Positions 29,643-38,551 of a stretch of 64,000 bases of DNA are shown piece after piece. Source of the DNA: Kosakonia radicincitans DSM 16656 (GTDB lineage Bacteria; Pseudomonadota; Gammaproteobacteria; Enterobacterales; Enterobacteriaceae); contig NZ_CP018016.1 of assembly GCF_000280495.2 (NCBI RefSeq), forward strand, positions 4,526,001 through 4,590,000, written 5' to 3'. The first letter of the stretch is position 1, and each line of letters begins with the position of its first letter. A program made the position numbers and the translations under genes. The notes below the pieces were generated by a model. It had not been told where the DNA came from and did not search any database. It saw nothing but the letters and a program-made list of their open reading frames with translations.

Positions 29643-30652
29643 GCGGTTTCTCCCAGCGCAATATGTTGTTCAAGGGGCACGCGGAAACAGGCCGCCTGAT
29701 GACCGCGGCCCAGCGGCTGTAGCGGCGGTTTTTCCGCGTGGCAGCGGCTCTGCGCAAACGGGCAGCGCGTGGCGAAACGGCAACCTTTTGGCATCGCTTC
29801 CGGTAACGGTACGGCGCCGGGAATGGTGGAAAGCTGGCCTTTGCGTGCGCCCAGCGAGGGAATCGAGCCCATCAGGCCGATGGTGTACGGATGCTGCGGA
29901 TCGGCAAAAATCGCCTCCACGCTGCCCTGCTCGACCACTTGCCCGGCGTACATTACGGCGACTTGCTGGGCGACTTCCGCCACCACGCCAAGATCGTGGG
30001 TGATCATCAATACTGCCGTGCCGGTGTCGGCTTTCAGAGTGTTGAGCAGAGCCAGGATCTGCGCCTGAATAGTGACATCCAGCGCGGTTGTCGGTTCGTC
30101 GGCAATCAGCAGACGCGGGTTGTTAATCAGCGCCATGGCAATCATCACGCGCTGGCGCATACCGCCGGAAAGCTGGTGCGGGTACGCTTTCAGGCGCATC
30201 TCCGCCGCCGGGATTTGTACCTTTTCGAGGATCTGCAGCGCGATATCCCGCGCGGCCTGGCGGGAGACATGCTGGTGGCGCATCACCGTTTCACTCAGTT
30301 GATCGCCAAGGGTGAACGAGGGGTTCAGCGAGGTCATCGGCTCCTGAAAAATCATTGCCAGTTCATTACCGCGCAGATCCGCATATTCCCTCGGCGAAAG
30401 CAGGCGCAGATTGTGGCTGCGAAACTGCATTTCGCCGCTGAGGATCTGCGCGCTGTTGGGCAACAGCCCCATCAACGCCAGCGAGGTAATGCTTTTACCG
30501 CAGCCAGATTCCCCCACCAGCGCCAGTGTTTCCCCGCTTTTTATGGTCAGCGAAATACCGTCCAGTACGCTAACCGGGCTACCGGCGAACTGGACCTTCA
30601 GGTTGTGCAGACGCAGGACGGGCGCGGGATCGTGAAAAGGAATGGTGGTCAT
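29639..30652 (-). CDS. Peptide ABC transporter ATPase (DppD-like)
   Basis: This 337-residue ATPase carries Walker A GESGCGKSITSLALMGL, signature LSGGMRQRVMIAMAL and Walker B LLIADEPTTALDVT. The C-terminal GCRFATRCPFAQSRCH domain is characteristic of oligopeptide/dipeptide importers. It pairs with the DppF-like ATPase immediately downstream. Its start overlaps the stop of the GntR regulator gene (ATGA), indicating that the regulator is the first gene of the same transcript. Confidence 0.93.
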   Translation of the reverse strand: MTTIPFHDPAPVLRLHNLKVQFAGSPVSVLDGISLTIKSGETLALVGESGCGKSITSLALMGLLPNSAQILSGEMQFRSHNLRLLSPREYADLRGNELAMIFQEPMTSLNPSFTLGDQLSETVMRHQHVSRQAARDIALQILEKVQIPAAEMRLKAYPHQLSGGMRQRVMIAMALINNPRLLIADEPTTALDVTIQAQILALLNTLKADTGTAVLMITHDLGVVAEVAQQVAVMYAGQVVEQGSVEAIFADPQHPYTIGLMGSIPSLGARKGQLSTIPGAVPLPEAMPKGCRFATRCPFAQSRCHAEKPPLQPLGRGHQAACFRVPLEQHIALGETA

Positions 30653-31365
30653 GGCGTATCGTCCTCGAGATGAATGGCCTGGATCAGGGCATGTTGCAGG
30701 TCGAGCAGATGTTCACGCATCGCCAGGAAGGCCTCCTGCGGCTGACGCTGCCGGATGGCGTGCATAATGCGGTGGTGGTGATCGTTATAGCGATCGACCT
30801 TCGCCGGAGTACGCGCCAGCTCCCGCAGATGATGCCAGGCGGGTTCGCGACGCACGGCGTCAATGGCATCAAAAAGACCGAGCATCAAACGGTTTCCCGC
30901 CGCTTCAGCGATGGCCCGGTGAAAAGCGCTGTCCCATAGCTCATTAAGATCCGGATCGTCCGGATTGACGTTATCGATGCGTTCCAGCATGCGCTGCATC
31001 AGCGCCAGGTTTTCCGGGTTGGCGCGAAGTGCCGCCAGCCGCGCAAGTCCCGGCTCAACCTGCAAGCGCGCTTCCATCACTTCCAGCATATTGGTTTGTT
31101 GCACCAGTCCCTGGAGTGCCAGCGGCGCGACCGGCGCAGCGGGGCCAATAAACGTGCCTTTACCCTGCTTACGCCAGATCCGCCCCTCTTCCTCCAGTAC
31201 GTCCAGCGCGCGGCGTACTTCTCGCCGCCCAACGCCTAAGCGTTCCGCCAGTTCACGTTCCGTGGGCAGTGGAGTCCCTGGTGTTGACTCATGTTGGTGA
31301 ATAAGCCCACGAAGTTGTTCAAGCGCCGTACTGGAATTTGCCAGATAGCGTGACGGTTTTTCCAT
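30649..31365 (-). CDS. GntR-family regulator with FCD ligand domain
   Basis: This 238-residue regulator has a winged helix at about 13-80 (TPLPTERELAERLGVGRREVRRALDVLEEEGRI). The all-helical FCD domain follows at about 95-220, with metal/ligand-type residues in LNELWDSAFHRAIAEAAGN and HHRIMHAI. It heads the operon of peptide transporter and gamma-glutamyl hydrolase genes and overlaps the first ATPase gene. A perfect palindrome with 11-bp arms lies about 95 bp upstream, and a half-site adjoins its start codon, suggesting autoregulation. The effector is unknown. Confidence 0.92.
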   Translation of the reverse strand: MEKPSRYLANSSTALEQLRGLIHQHESTPGTPLPTERELAERLGVGRREVRRALDVLEEEGRIWRKQGKGTFIGPAAPVAPLALQGLVQQTNMLEVMEARLQVEPGLARLAALRANPENLALMQRMLERIDNVNPDDPDLNELWDSAFHRAIAEAAGNRLMLGLFDAIDAVRREPAWHHLRELARTPAKVDRYNDHHHRIMHAIRQRQPQEAFLAMREHLLDLQHALIQAIHLEDDTP

Positions 31366-31373
31366 ATTGGTTC
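31366..31373. promoter_or_regulatory. Operator half-site next to the gntR start
   Basis: ATTGGTTC, identical to the inner part of the palindrome arm at 31475-31482, touches the gntR start codon. A repressor bound here could also block translation initiation or early elongation of the transcript. Confidence 0.45.
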
Positions 31374-31458
31374 ATCCGTATTTCGCGTTATCTTTTTCTT
31401 TAATTACATGAAGTTAATTATTTAATCCGCGATGTGTCGCCCTTATAACTAAGCAATT

Positions 31459-31485
31459 ACCGAACCAATTAGGTATTGGTTCGGT
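31459..31485. promoter_or_regulatory. Perfect palindromic operator candidate for the FCD regulator
   Basis: ACCGAACCAAT and ATTGGTTCGGT are exact inverse complements separated by TAGGT. The site lies about 95 bp upstream of the GntR-type regulator gene in an AT-rich region likely to hold the promoter. Confidence 0.7.
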
Positions 31486-31621
31486 CATATTTTTGAAATT
31501 TTTGTTAATACTTTGATTTATTAATGTTTATTTTTTACGGGCGAAACGGAGGTCTGGAAGGGCTGTGGTTCACTGAGCAGATAATGCACAATTTTAGTGC
31601 AAGGAATGCACTAAAACGGGA

Positions 31622-31706
31622 GGAATTGCCCGGTGGCGTTGGCGCTTACCGGCTTACATTGTTGGCTGTGGCGCTGGCCAGATAAGGCGGAGCCGCCATC
31701 CGGCAA
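31622..31706. repeat. REP-like unit, copy 1 flanking a GC-rich repeat
   Basis: The unit contains GGCGCTTACCGG, TTACATTGTTGGCTGTGG and GATAAGGCGGAGC.GCCATCCGGCA. The same order of blocks recurs at 32047-32134 with few changes, so this is a duplicated BIME rather than two independent REPs. Confidence 0.75.
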
Positions 31707-31709
31707 TCG

Positions 31710-32045
31710 TGCCTCCGGGCGTTTTGAGATTATTGTGGAATTATTCCGTTCACCATGCGTGCGGGAGTTTCTGTAAACCTTTATGCGGTGAACGGGATAA
31801 GGGGCGCTTACCGCGCTCCCCTTATCAATCCCCGCGGCCCCGCAGGAAATCGGTGCTACGCACTACGCTCACCTCCCGGTCATCTGCCTGCGGTCGGCTC
31901 AACTCGCCCTCCATGGCTCGGTTCGCCTCTGGACGCCATCCAGGGCGTCCAGACCTTGTCATCTGCCCTCCGGCTCGCCGATTTCGGCGGGGACTCAACC
32001 CCATCGCTTCAGCTTTTTTATTCATCGTAAGAAAGGTGTCGCTAC
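31710..32045. repeat. GC-rich segment of unknown nature between the two REP-like units
   Basis: Open frames exist on both strands (31709-32323 +, 31825-32025 -), but the predicted peptides are Arg/Pro/Ser-rich and match no protein I know. The segment contains a perfect hairpin, CTGGACGCC-ATCCAG-GGCGTCCAG (31929-31952). I suspect a dispersed non-coding repeat that is spuriously translated, and I see no gene. Confidence 0.45.
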
Positions 32046-32046
32046 A

Positions 32047-32134
32047 GGGAAATACCCGGAGGCTATGGCGCTTACCGGGTTTACATTGTTGGCTGTGGTG
32101 TAAGCCGGATAAGGCGGAGCTGCCATCCGGCAGG
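32047..32134. repeat. REP-like unit, copy 2
   Basis: Near-identical to 31622-31706: GGCGCTTACCGGGT, TTACATTGTTGGCTGTGG, then GCCGGATAAGGCGGAGCTGCCATCCGGC. It abuts the 3' end of the oxidoreductase gene. Confidence 0.75.
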
Positions 32135-32138
32135 TTTG

Positions 32139-33017
32139 CTAAAGTTGTCCGGCGCGGCGGGCGGCGGTACGCGCCAGCGCGGCCCAGTCGAGATGCCCTT
32201 CATCATGGGCCAGGCTTTCCACATGCGCTGCGCGCAGCGTACCGGCAATCGCCATTGGCACATTCACTCGCTCGGCGGCATCCTGCGCCAGACGCACATC
32301 TTTCAACCCCAGTGCCAGCTTAAACCCGGCTGGCTCGAAGGTATCGCTGGCAATCGCCTGGCCGTAACCTTTATAGACCGGCGCGGCAAACAGCGTGGAG
32401 GTGATTAAATCAATGAAATCGGTTTTACTGACCTCATGCCCCTGCACCAGCGCAACCGCCTCCCCCATCGTGCCAATGGCGCTGGCGATCATAAAGTTGA
32501 CCGCCAGCTTCGCGGCATTCGCCTGCTCCGGCCGCTCACCAAGATACCAGGTCTTCTGACCGAGCACATCCAGCAGCGGCTGCACCTTTGCCAGCAGCGC
32601 GCTGTCGCCAGCCGCCAGAATATTTAACTGCCCCGCTTCGGCAACATTTACCCGCCCCAGTACCGGCGCGGCAAGATAACCGATATTACGCGCCTGGTGC
32701 AGTTGCGCCAGTTCTACCGCCAGATCGACAGAGATAGTCGCCATATTCAGGTGGATAGCCCCGGGTTTCAGCGTTGCCAGCACATTGCCCTCCAGTACGA
32801 CGCTGCGCGTGGCGTTGTCGTCCGCCAGAATGGAAATAACCACATCAGCATCCCTCACCGCTTCTGCGGCCGTTTCCGCTGCGGTGGCGCCCAGCGATGC
32901 CAGTTTCTCGCGCGGCCCGGCAGAGCGGTTCCAGCCCTGAACCTGATAACCGGCTTTGATTAGATTCGCGGCCATTGGCAACCCCATGGTGCCAAGCCCC
33001 AGAAACGCAATCTTCAT
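32139..33017 (-). CDS. NAD(P)-dependent beta-hydroxyacid dehydrogenase family protein
   Basis: This 292-residue protein has an N-terminal Rossmann motif FLGLGTMGLPMAANLIKAGY and the catalytic Lys in NAAKLAVNFM, typical of 3-hydroxyisobutyrate/tartronate-semialdehyde reductase relatives. The substrate loop, usually DAPVSGG, reads AAPVLGR here, so it is not a standard GarR/GlxR. GLYR-type succinic-semialdehyde/glyoxylate reductases are the nearer comparison. ATG 33017 is preferred over GTG 33020 because AGGAG is 7 nt away. It is a lone minus-strand gene between REP units and the cysH terminator; substrate unknown. Confidence 0.85.
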   Translation of the reverse strand: MKIAFLGLGTMGLPMAANLIKAGYQVQGWNRSAGPREKLASLGATAAETAAEAVRDADVVISILADDNATRSVVLEGNVLATLKPGAIHLNMATISVDLAVELAQLHQARNIGYLAAPVLGRVNVAEAGQLNILAAGDSALLAKVQPLLDVLGQKTWYLGERPEQANAAKLAVNFMIASAIGTMGEAVALVQGHEVSKTDFIDLITSTLFAAPVYKGYGQAIASDTFEPAGFKLALGLKDVRLAQDAAERVNVPMAIAGTLRAAHVESLAHDEGHLDWAALARTAARRAGQL

Positions 33018-33054
33018 CACAATGCTCCTGTTGTTAGGTGACTGTGTTTAACTA

Positions 33055-33082
33055 TAAAAAAGGCAGGGATTCCTCCCTGCCT
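33055..33082 (-). terminator. Terminator of cysJIH
   Basis: On the minus strand AGGCAGGGA-GGAA-TCCCTGCCT is followed by TTTTT, about 30 bp after the cysH stop. Confidence 0.9.
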
Positions 33083-33112
33083 CATTGTGTTTCAAAGTTT
33101 GATGCTGCTCTG

Positions 33113-33847
33113 TCAGCCTTCGTGCAGCCCGCATTCGCGTTTCAACCCGAAGAAGCGCGTCTCTTCTTCCGCCATGCCCGGCTCCCATTTGCGGGTGGTG
33201 TGCGTGTCGCCTACGGACAGATAACCCTGATCCCACAGCGGGTGATAATTCAGGCCGTGCTTTTGCAGGTACTGATATACCGTGCGGTTGTCCCAGTCGA
33301 TAATCGGCAGCACTTTAAATACGCCGCGCTGGATAGCCAGCACCGGCAGATTGGCGCGGCTGCCGGATTGTTCACGGCGCAGACCGGCAAACCAGGTTTG
33401 CGCGTTCAGCTCGGCAAGAGCGCGATTCATAGGTTCAACTTTGTTGATTTCATTGTATTTTTCAATGCCTTCAACGCCCTGTTCCCACAACTTACCGTAA
33501 CGCGCTTCCTGCCACGCCGGGCTTTGCTCTGCTCGGAATACTTTCAGGTTCAGCTTGAGCTTGTCCGTCAGCTCGTCAATAAACTGGTAGGTTTCCGGAA
33601 ACAGGTAGCCGGTGTCAGTCAGGATCACCGGAATGTTCGGCTGAACCTGGTTGACCAGATGCAGGCTTACTGCCGCCTGGATACCGAAGCTGGAGGAGAG
33701 CACATACTCGCCCGGCAGGTTTTCCAGCGCCCAGCCGACGCGCTCTTCGGCGTTCAGCTTTTCGAGTTGCGCATTGGTTTCAGCAAGCTGAAGCACACGT
33801 TCAACTTTCGGCAGTTCATTCAGCGCATTCAGATCGAGTCTGGACAT
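33113..33847 (-). CDS. cysH: Phosphoadenosine phosphosulfate (PAPS) reductase
   Basis: CysH reduces PAPS to sulfite with thioredoxin in assimilatory sulfate reduction. ATG 33847 gives 244 residues, the E. coli length. PP-loop-type motif [29 protein letters not shown], and the C-terminal catalytic Cys in KRECGLHEG are present. It is third in the cysJIH operon, but a REP element separates it from cysI. In E. coli the CRISPR-cas locus follows cysH; here an oxidoreductase and REP units do. Confidence 0.98.
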   Translation of the reverse strand: MSRLDLNALNELPKVERVLQLAETNAQLEKLNAEERVGWALENLPGEYVLSSSFGIQAAVSLHLVNQVQPNIPVILTDTGYLFPETYQFIDELTDKLKLNLKVFRAEQSPAWQEARYGKLWEQGVEGIEKYNEINKVEPMNRALAELNAQTWFAGLRREQSGSRANLPVLAIQRGVFKVLPIIDWDNRTVYQYLQKHGLNYHPLWDQGYLSVGDTHTTRKWEPGMAEEETRFFGLKRECGLHEG

Positions 33848-33864
33848 AAGTTCCTCACCGTGTT

Positions 33865-33952
33865 TATTGCCTGATGGCACTTCACTTATCAGGCCTACAA
33901 ATTACGCCAACCCCAGGCCGGATAACGCGTTTACGCCGCCATCCGGTATTAT
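33865..33952. repeat. REP element in the cysI-cysH gap
   Basis: Units GCCTGATGGC..CTTATCAGGC and CAGGCCGGATAA..CGCCATCCGG fill the 108-bp gap between cysI and cysH. Such intercistronic REPs often stabilise upstream mRNA. Confidence 0.75.
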
Positions 33953-33955
33953 GCA

Positions 33956-35668
33956 TTATTCCCAGAAATCGCGCGCCGGATCGAGTACCGGACGGACGAT
34001 CCCGGCACGAATGGTGAAATCGCCAAAGCCTTCACCCTCTTCGCGCTCGCTTGCCCAGCGTGCGACCAGTTCATCGAGCGTCGCCAGAATTTCCGTTTCG
34101 GTGATATTTTCCCGGAACATACGCGGAATACGCGTCCCGATGCGGTTACCGCCAAGATGCAGGTTGTAGCGGCCCGGCGCTTTACCGACCAGACCCACTT
34201 CCGCCAGCATCGCGCGGCCGCAGCCGTTCGGGCAACCCGTGACGCGCAGCACGATATGATCGTCGCCAACGCCATGTTTCTCCATCACCGCTTCCACTTT
34301 ATCCACAAATGAAGGCAGGAAACGTTCGGCTTCGGCCATGGCCAGCGGGCAGGTCGGGAACGACACGCAGGCCATGGAGTTTTCACGCTGCGGTTTCACC
34401 GCATCCATTAAGCCGTGACTGCGCGCCAGTTTTTCGATTTTCGCTTTCTGGCTTTCCGGCACGCCGGCCACAATCAGATTCTGGTTCGCCGTTAAACGGA
34501 AGTCGCCTTTATGGATCTTAGCAATTTCCAGTAGGCCGGTTTTCAGCGGACGGCCCGGATAATCCAGAATACGGCCATTTTCAATAAACAGCGTCAGGTG
34601 CCATTTATTATCGATACCTTTCACCCAGCCAATGCGATCGCCGCGACCGGTGAATTCGTACGGGCGAATCGGTTCGAATTTGATCCCCGCGCGGCGTTCC
34701 ACTTCTGCTTTGAAGGTGTCGACGCCAACGCGTTCCAGCGTGTATTTGGTTTTGGCGTTTTTACGGTCAGTACGGTTACCCCAGTCGCGCTGGGTCGTCA
34801 CCACTGCTTCCGCCACCGCCAGCGTATGTTCCAGCGGCAGATAACCAAACTCGCTCGCGGTGCGGGCGTAGGTTTTCTTATTGCCATGTTCAATGGAAAG
34901 CCCACCGCCCACCAGCAGGTTAAAACCGACCAGCTTGCCGTTTTCCGCGACCGCCACAAAGTTCATGTCGTTGGCATGCAGATCCACGTCGTTCTGCGGC
35001 GGAATGACCACCGTGGTTTTGAACTTACGCGGCAGGTAAGTTTTCCCCAAGATAGGCTCTTCGTCCGTAGTCGCCACTTTCTCGGCGTCGTGCCAGATCT
35101 CCGCATAAGCGCGAGTGCGCGGCAACAGATGTTCGGAGAGCTTTTTCGCCCACTCGTAGGCTTCTGCATGCAGTTCCGACTCAACCGGGTTCGACGTACA
35201 CAGCACATTACGGTTAACGTCGTTGGCGGTCGCCAGCGCGTCCAGACCAACTTCGTGCAGCATCTGGTGTGCCGGTTTGACGTTCTTTTTCAGAATGCCG
35301 TGGAACTGGAACGTCTGGCGGTTGGTCAGGCGAATGCTGCCGTAGATCGTCTTATCGTCGGCAAATTTATCGATCGACAGCCACTGCTTCGGTGTAATGA
35401 TGCCGCCCGGCAGACGGCAGCGCAGCATCATCGCGTGGCGCGGCTCCAGCTTCTGCTCGGCGCGTTCGGCGCGAATATCGCGGTCGTCCTGCTGATACAT
35501 GCCGTGAAAACGGATCAGCAGGAAGTTATCGCCGTTGAAACCGCCGGTCAGGCCGTCGTGCAGATCTTCTGCAATCGTGCCACGCAGATAGTTGCTTTCG
35601 AGCTTCAGACGCTCGGCGTCGGCCAGTTTACCTTCGACCACCAGTGGGCCGGGATGTTTTTCACTCAT
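33956..35668 (-). CDS. cysI: Sulfite reductase hemoprotein subunit
   Basis: CysI carries siroheme and a 4Fe-4S cluster and reduces sulfite to sulfide using electrons from CysJ. Its 570 residues equal E. coli CysI. The cluster-ligating cysteines are in [17 protein letters not shown] and [12 protein letters not shown], near residue 435-485. Its ATG overlaps the cysJ stop by one base (TAATG), indicating coupled translation. Large opposite-strand frames here are shadows. Confidence 0.98.
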   Translation of the reverse strand: MSEKHPGPLVVEGKLADAERLKLESNYLRGTIAEDLHDGLTGGFNGDNFLLIRFHGMYQQDDRDIRAERAEQKLEPRHAMMLRCRLPGGIITPKQWLSIDKFADDKTIYGSIRLTNRQTFQFHGILKKNVKPAHQMLHEVGLDALATANDVNRNVLCTSNPVESELHAEAYEWAKKLSEHLLPRTRAYAEIWHDAEKVATTDEEPILGKTYLPRKFKTTVVIPPQNDVDLHANDMNFVAVAENGKLVGFNLLVGGGLSIEHGNKKTYARTASEFGYLPLEHTLAVAEAVVTTQRDWGNRTDRKNAKTKYTLERVGVDTFKAEVERRAGIKFEPIRPYEFTGRGDRIGWVKGIDNKWHLTLFIENGRILDYPGRPLKTGLLEIAKIHKGDFRLTANQNLIVAGVPESQKAKIEKLARSHGLMDAVKPQRENSMACVSFPTCPLAMAEAERFLPSFVDKVEAVMEKHGVGDDHIVLRVTGCPNGCGRAMLAEVGLVGKAPGRYNLHLGGNRIGTRIPRMFRENITETEILATLDELVARWASEREEGEGFGDFTIRAGIVRPVLDPARDFWE

Positions 35669-37473
35669 TAGTAGACATCTCGCTGATAACGGCGCTCAAC
35701 GCGCAGCTCACTTAAAAATTCATCCGCCGCTTCGGTATCCATGCCACCGAATTCGGCAATCACGTCCAGTAAAGCCTGCTCGACATCTTTCGCCATGCGA
35801 TTGGCGTCGCCGCAGACATAAATGTGCGCACCGTCATTGATCCAGCGCCACAGTTCTGCGCCCTGTTCGCGCAGTTTGTCTTGTACGTAGACTTTTTCTT
35901 TTTGATCGCGGGACCAGGCCAAATCAATGCGATTCAGCACGCCCTCTTTAACGTAACGCTGCCACTCCACCTGATAGAGGAAATCTTCGGTGAAGTGTGG
36001 GTTGCCAAAGAACAGCCAGTTTTTACCCGGCGCTTCATCGGCCGCGCGTTGTTGAATAAAGGCGCGGAACGGCGCAATGCCCGTGCCCGGGCCAATCATA
36101 ATCACCGGCGTTTCCGGGTTGGCTGGCAGGCGGAAGTTATCGTTGTGCTCAATGAACACCCGCACTTCGCCCTCTTCTTCCACGCGATCCGCAAGGAAAC
36201 TGGAAGCACCACCCGCACGCGCACGCCCTTCCACTTCGTAGCGCACCACGCCGACGGTGATATGCACTTCGTTTTCCACTTCCGCCTGCGAAGAGGCAAT
36301 GGAATAGAGCCGCGGCGTCAGCGGACGCAGCAGACCAATCAGCGCTTGCGCATCAAGCTGTGCCGGGGAGAAACGCACCATATCAACAATTGGCGTTGTC
36401 GCGGCATAGTGCTGCAACCGGGCTTTATCACCCACCAGCGGCAACAACGTTTCGCTGCGCGTCAGCGTGGCGTAATTTTCCACGATGTTGGCGGTGTTGA
36501 CCGTCAGCTCGAAATGCCACTGCAACGCTTCAGCGAGCGGCTGTGTTTTACCGTCAACCGTAACCGGCTCATCGCCTTTCAACCACAGCAGTTCCACCAG
36601 TTCTTTCACCAGGGCCGGATCGTTCTGATACCAGACGCCCAGCGCGTCACCCGGCTGGTAGCGCAGCCCTGAATCCCCGAGATCGATTTCGATATGGCGA
36701 ACATCTTTTTCGGAATGACGACCGGTGATTTTTTGGTTCACGGACAAACTCGCCGTCAACGGCGCTTCTTTAGTATAGGGGCTGGAGAAAACCTCGTTCA
36801 CCGCGCCCGTCGCGCTCGCCACCGCCTGCGCCGGAGAGTCTTTCGGTACGCGGGCTTTCAACACTTCGACAATGCGCGCACGCCATTCGGCAGCCGCAGC
36901 CTGATACTCGACATCAGCGTCAACGCGATCCAGCAAGCGCTCCGCGCCCAGCTCAGCAAGTTTGCTGTCGAAGTCTTTCCCCGCCTGGCAGAAGAATTCA
37001 TACGACGTATCGCCAAGGCCGAACACCGCAAAGGCAGTGCCATCCAGTTTTGGCGCTTTTTTCGAGAACAGGAACTTATGCAGCGCAACAGCTTCTTCCG
37101 GCGCTTCGCCCTCGCCCTGAGTGGAGGCCACCACCACCAGTAATTTTTCGTTAGCGATCTGTTTGAACTTATAGTCTCCGGCGTTAACCAGGTTGACGTT
37201 AAGTTTCGCTGCCAGTAGATCGTCGCGCAGCGCTTCCGCCACGCGGCGAGCGTTGCCGGTTTGCGACGCGGAAATTAGCGTAATTGCCGGGATCTCTGCG
37301 GCAGATGTCGGTACGGTAACTGCTGTCGCGGGCTGTTGGTTCAGTACGCCCCAGAAATAACCAGAAACCCAGGCTAACTGGGTGGGCGTCAAATCAGTGG
37401 TTGCGGCCTGAAGGCGCGCCAGTTGCTCCGGGTTTAGCGGCAGCAACGCGGAAGGTGGAGCCTGAGTTGTCAT
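35668..37473 (-). CDS. cysJ: Sulfite reductase flavoprotein subunit
   Basis: CysJ passes electrons from NADPH through FAD and FMN to CysI. It has 601 residues, about two more than E. coli. The FMN flavodoxin domain spans about 65-205 ([47 protein letters not shown]). The FAD-binding part has RLYSIASSQ, and the NADPH part has [17 protein letters not shown] and the C-terminal ERRYQRDVY. It is first in the operon; the AT-rich upstream gap (shared with queD) should hold the CysB-activated promoter. Confidence 0.98.
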   Translation of the reverse strand: MTTQAPPSALLPLNPEQLARLQAATTDLTPTQLAWVSGYFWGVLNQQPATAVTVPTSAAEIPAITLISASQTGNARRVAEALRDDLLAAKLNVNLVNAGDYKFKQIANEKLLVVVASTQGEGEAPEEAVALHKFLFSKKAPKLDGTAFAVFGLGDTSYEFFCQAGKDFDSKLAELGAERLLDRVDADVEYQAAAAEWRARIVEVLKARVPKDSPAQAVASATGAVNEVFSSPYTKEAPLTASLSVNQKITGRHSEKDVRHIEIDLGDSGLRYQPGDALGVWYQNDPALVKELVELLWLKGDEPVTVDGKTQPLAEALQWHFELTVNTANIVENYATLTRSETLLPLVGDKARLQHYAATTPIVDMVRFSPAQLDAQALIGLLRPLTPRLYSIASSQAEVENEVHITVGVVRYEVEGRARAGGASSFLADRVEEEGEVRVFIEHNDNFRLPANPETPVIMIGPGTGIAPFRAFIQQRAADEAPGKNWLFFGNPHFTEDFLYQVEWQRYVKEGVLNRIDLAWSRDQKEKVYVQDKLREQGAELWRWINDGAHIYVCGDANRMAKDVEQALLDVIAEFGGMDTEAADEFLSELRVERRYQRDVY

Positions 37474-37832
37474 GCGTTGTCATGTTCCAGTAGCGAAAAT
37501 TCCCCTTCGTTTTGCAGACAGACTTTTTCGCGGTCAACAACGCAAAAACGATAAGGGGATATAATTTTAAAAAACGAAGTGAAACTAAGGTTAACGGCGG
37601 GATAATAACAATTAAAGAAAGGTTGGAAATAATAAATAACCAAAAGAACTAACCTGTTTTAGCTATAGTTAATAACACTAAAACTGGTTAATTAACTTAT
37701 TGAATTGTAATAATAAAATAAATGCAGGTTAGTAGTATTCAGCGCGTAAACACTTTTAGCGATTTTAGTTAATGCTAAAAAAGGTCATTTCCGCTACTAT
37801 GCGGCGGTTTTTTGTCAGTCTGAGAGTGCATT
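37474..37832. promoter_or_regulatory. Divergent AT-rich control region cysJ-queD
   Basis: This 359-bp non-coding gap is strongly AT-rich around 37560-37760, with repeated TTAGTTAA/TTAACTAA-like words. It must contain the cysJIH promoter with CysB sites and the queD promoter. CysB sites are too degenerate to place by eye. Confidence 0.5.
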
Positions 37833-38195
37833 ATGTCGACCACGTTGTTTAAAGATTTCACCTTTGAAGCCGCTCACCATTTACCGCATGTCCCGCAAGG
37901 GCATAAGTGCGGTCGTCTGCATGGCCACTCCTTTATGGTGCGCCTGGAGATCACCGGCGAGGTGGATCCTTATACCGGCTGGATCATGGACTTCGCCGAA
38001 CTGAAAGCGGCGTTTAAGCCGTTGTATGACAGGCTGGATCACTACTATCTGAATGAGATCCCGGGCCTGGAAAACCCGACCAGCGAAGTGCTGGCGAAGT
38101 GGATCTGGGATCAGATGAAGCCGGTTGTGCCGCTGCTGAGCGCAGTCATGGTGAAAGAAACCTGTACCGCAGGTTGCGTCTATCGCGGCGAATAA
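37833..38195 (+). CDS. queD: 6-carboxy-5,6,7,8-tetrahydropterin synthase
   Basis: QueD turns dihydroneopterin triphosphate into 6-carboxytetrahydropterin, the second step of queuosine precursor (preQ0) synthesis. The 120 residues agree with the E. coli enzyme. Zn-binding histidines and the catalytic Cys are visible in [10 protein letters not shown] and [14 protein letters not shown], and the C-terminal [13 protein letters not shown] is typical. It is divergent from cysJ as in E. coli. QueE and QueF of the same pathway are also in the window. Confidence 0.96.
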   Translation: MSTTLFKDFTFEAAHHLPHVPQGHKCGRLHGHSFMVRLEITGEVDPYTGWIMDFAELKAAFKPLYDRLDHYYLNEIPGLENPTSEVLAKWIWDQMKPVVPLLSAVMVKETCTAGCVYRGE

Positions 38196-38238
38196 GCGAG
38201 TCGGTCATTTCTTCCCGGAGATGACTGACCGATAGCCG

Positions 38239-38358
38239 TTAGTGAGTCAGGAAGCCGCCATCCACGGCCAGCATATGGCCGTTGGCAGAACCCGCTGCGC
38301 GGCTTGCAAGAAATCCCATCAAATCCTGCTTAATCTCCCCAGCGGTTCGCCGGACGTT
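38239..38358 (-). pseudogene. C-terminal remnant of a short-chain dehydrogenase (possibly ygcW)
   Basis: The minus strand reads VRRTAGEIKQDLMGFLASR, then AASGSANGHMLAVDGGFLTH and a stop, the unmistakable end of an SDR (FLAS..NGH..VDGG). A short deletion is apparent between LMG and FLAS, where intact proteins have a few more residues, and a stop lies just upstream, so only about 39 codons survive. E. coli has the SDR gene ygcW between queD and queE, so this is probably its relic. Confidence 0.7.
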
Positions 38359-38520
38359 TTGGCTTTACTGCGGGCGATTCGCGTCATATTTGCTGAATAA
38401 TAGCCCGACACCATCAACCTGAATTATTTCTTGTTAATAAACGCAGAGAATGATTAATGACGGAACGGGCTTTGAAACGTGATATGCAGCGCAGTGAAAA
38501 CTTCATCAGATATTGCGCGG

Positions 38521-38545
38521 AAAAAACAACCCGCCAGGGCGGGCT
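38521..38545 (-). terminator. Terminator of queE
   Basis: On the minus strand AGCCCGCC-CT-GGCGGGT is followed by TGTTTTTT, shortly after the queE stop. Confidence 0.8.
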
Positions 38546-38551
38546 GATTTA

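Noticed and set aside
31709..32323. 204-codon plus-strand frame across the GC-rich repeat and the oxidoreductase 3' end
   Set aside because: It reads antisense through a real gene and through REP units; the composition is Arg/Pro/Ser-rich and not protein-like.
33000..33120. CRISPR array or cas genes beside cysH, as in E. coli
   Set aside because: No direct repeats with regular spacers and no cas-like frames anywhere in the window.
34598..35671. 357-codon frame antisense to cysI
   Set aside because: A shadow frame caused by GC-rich codon bias; low-complexity composition and no recognisable domain.
37790..37832. Riboswitch or attenuator in the queD leader (CCGC..GCGG followed by a T-run)
   Set aside because: The stem is only about 4 bp and no preQ1 aptamer features are visible; enterobacterial queD is not known to use one.
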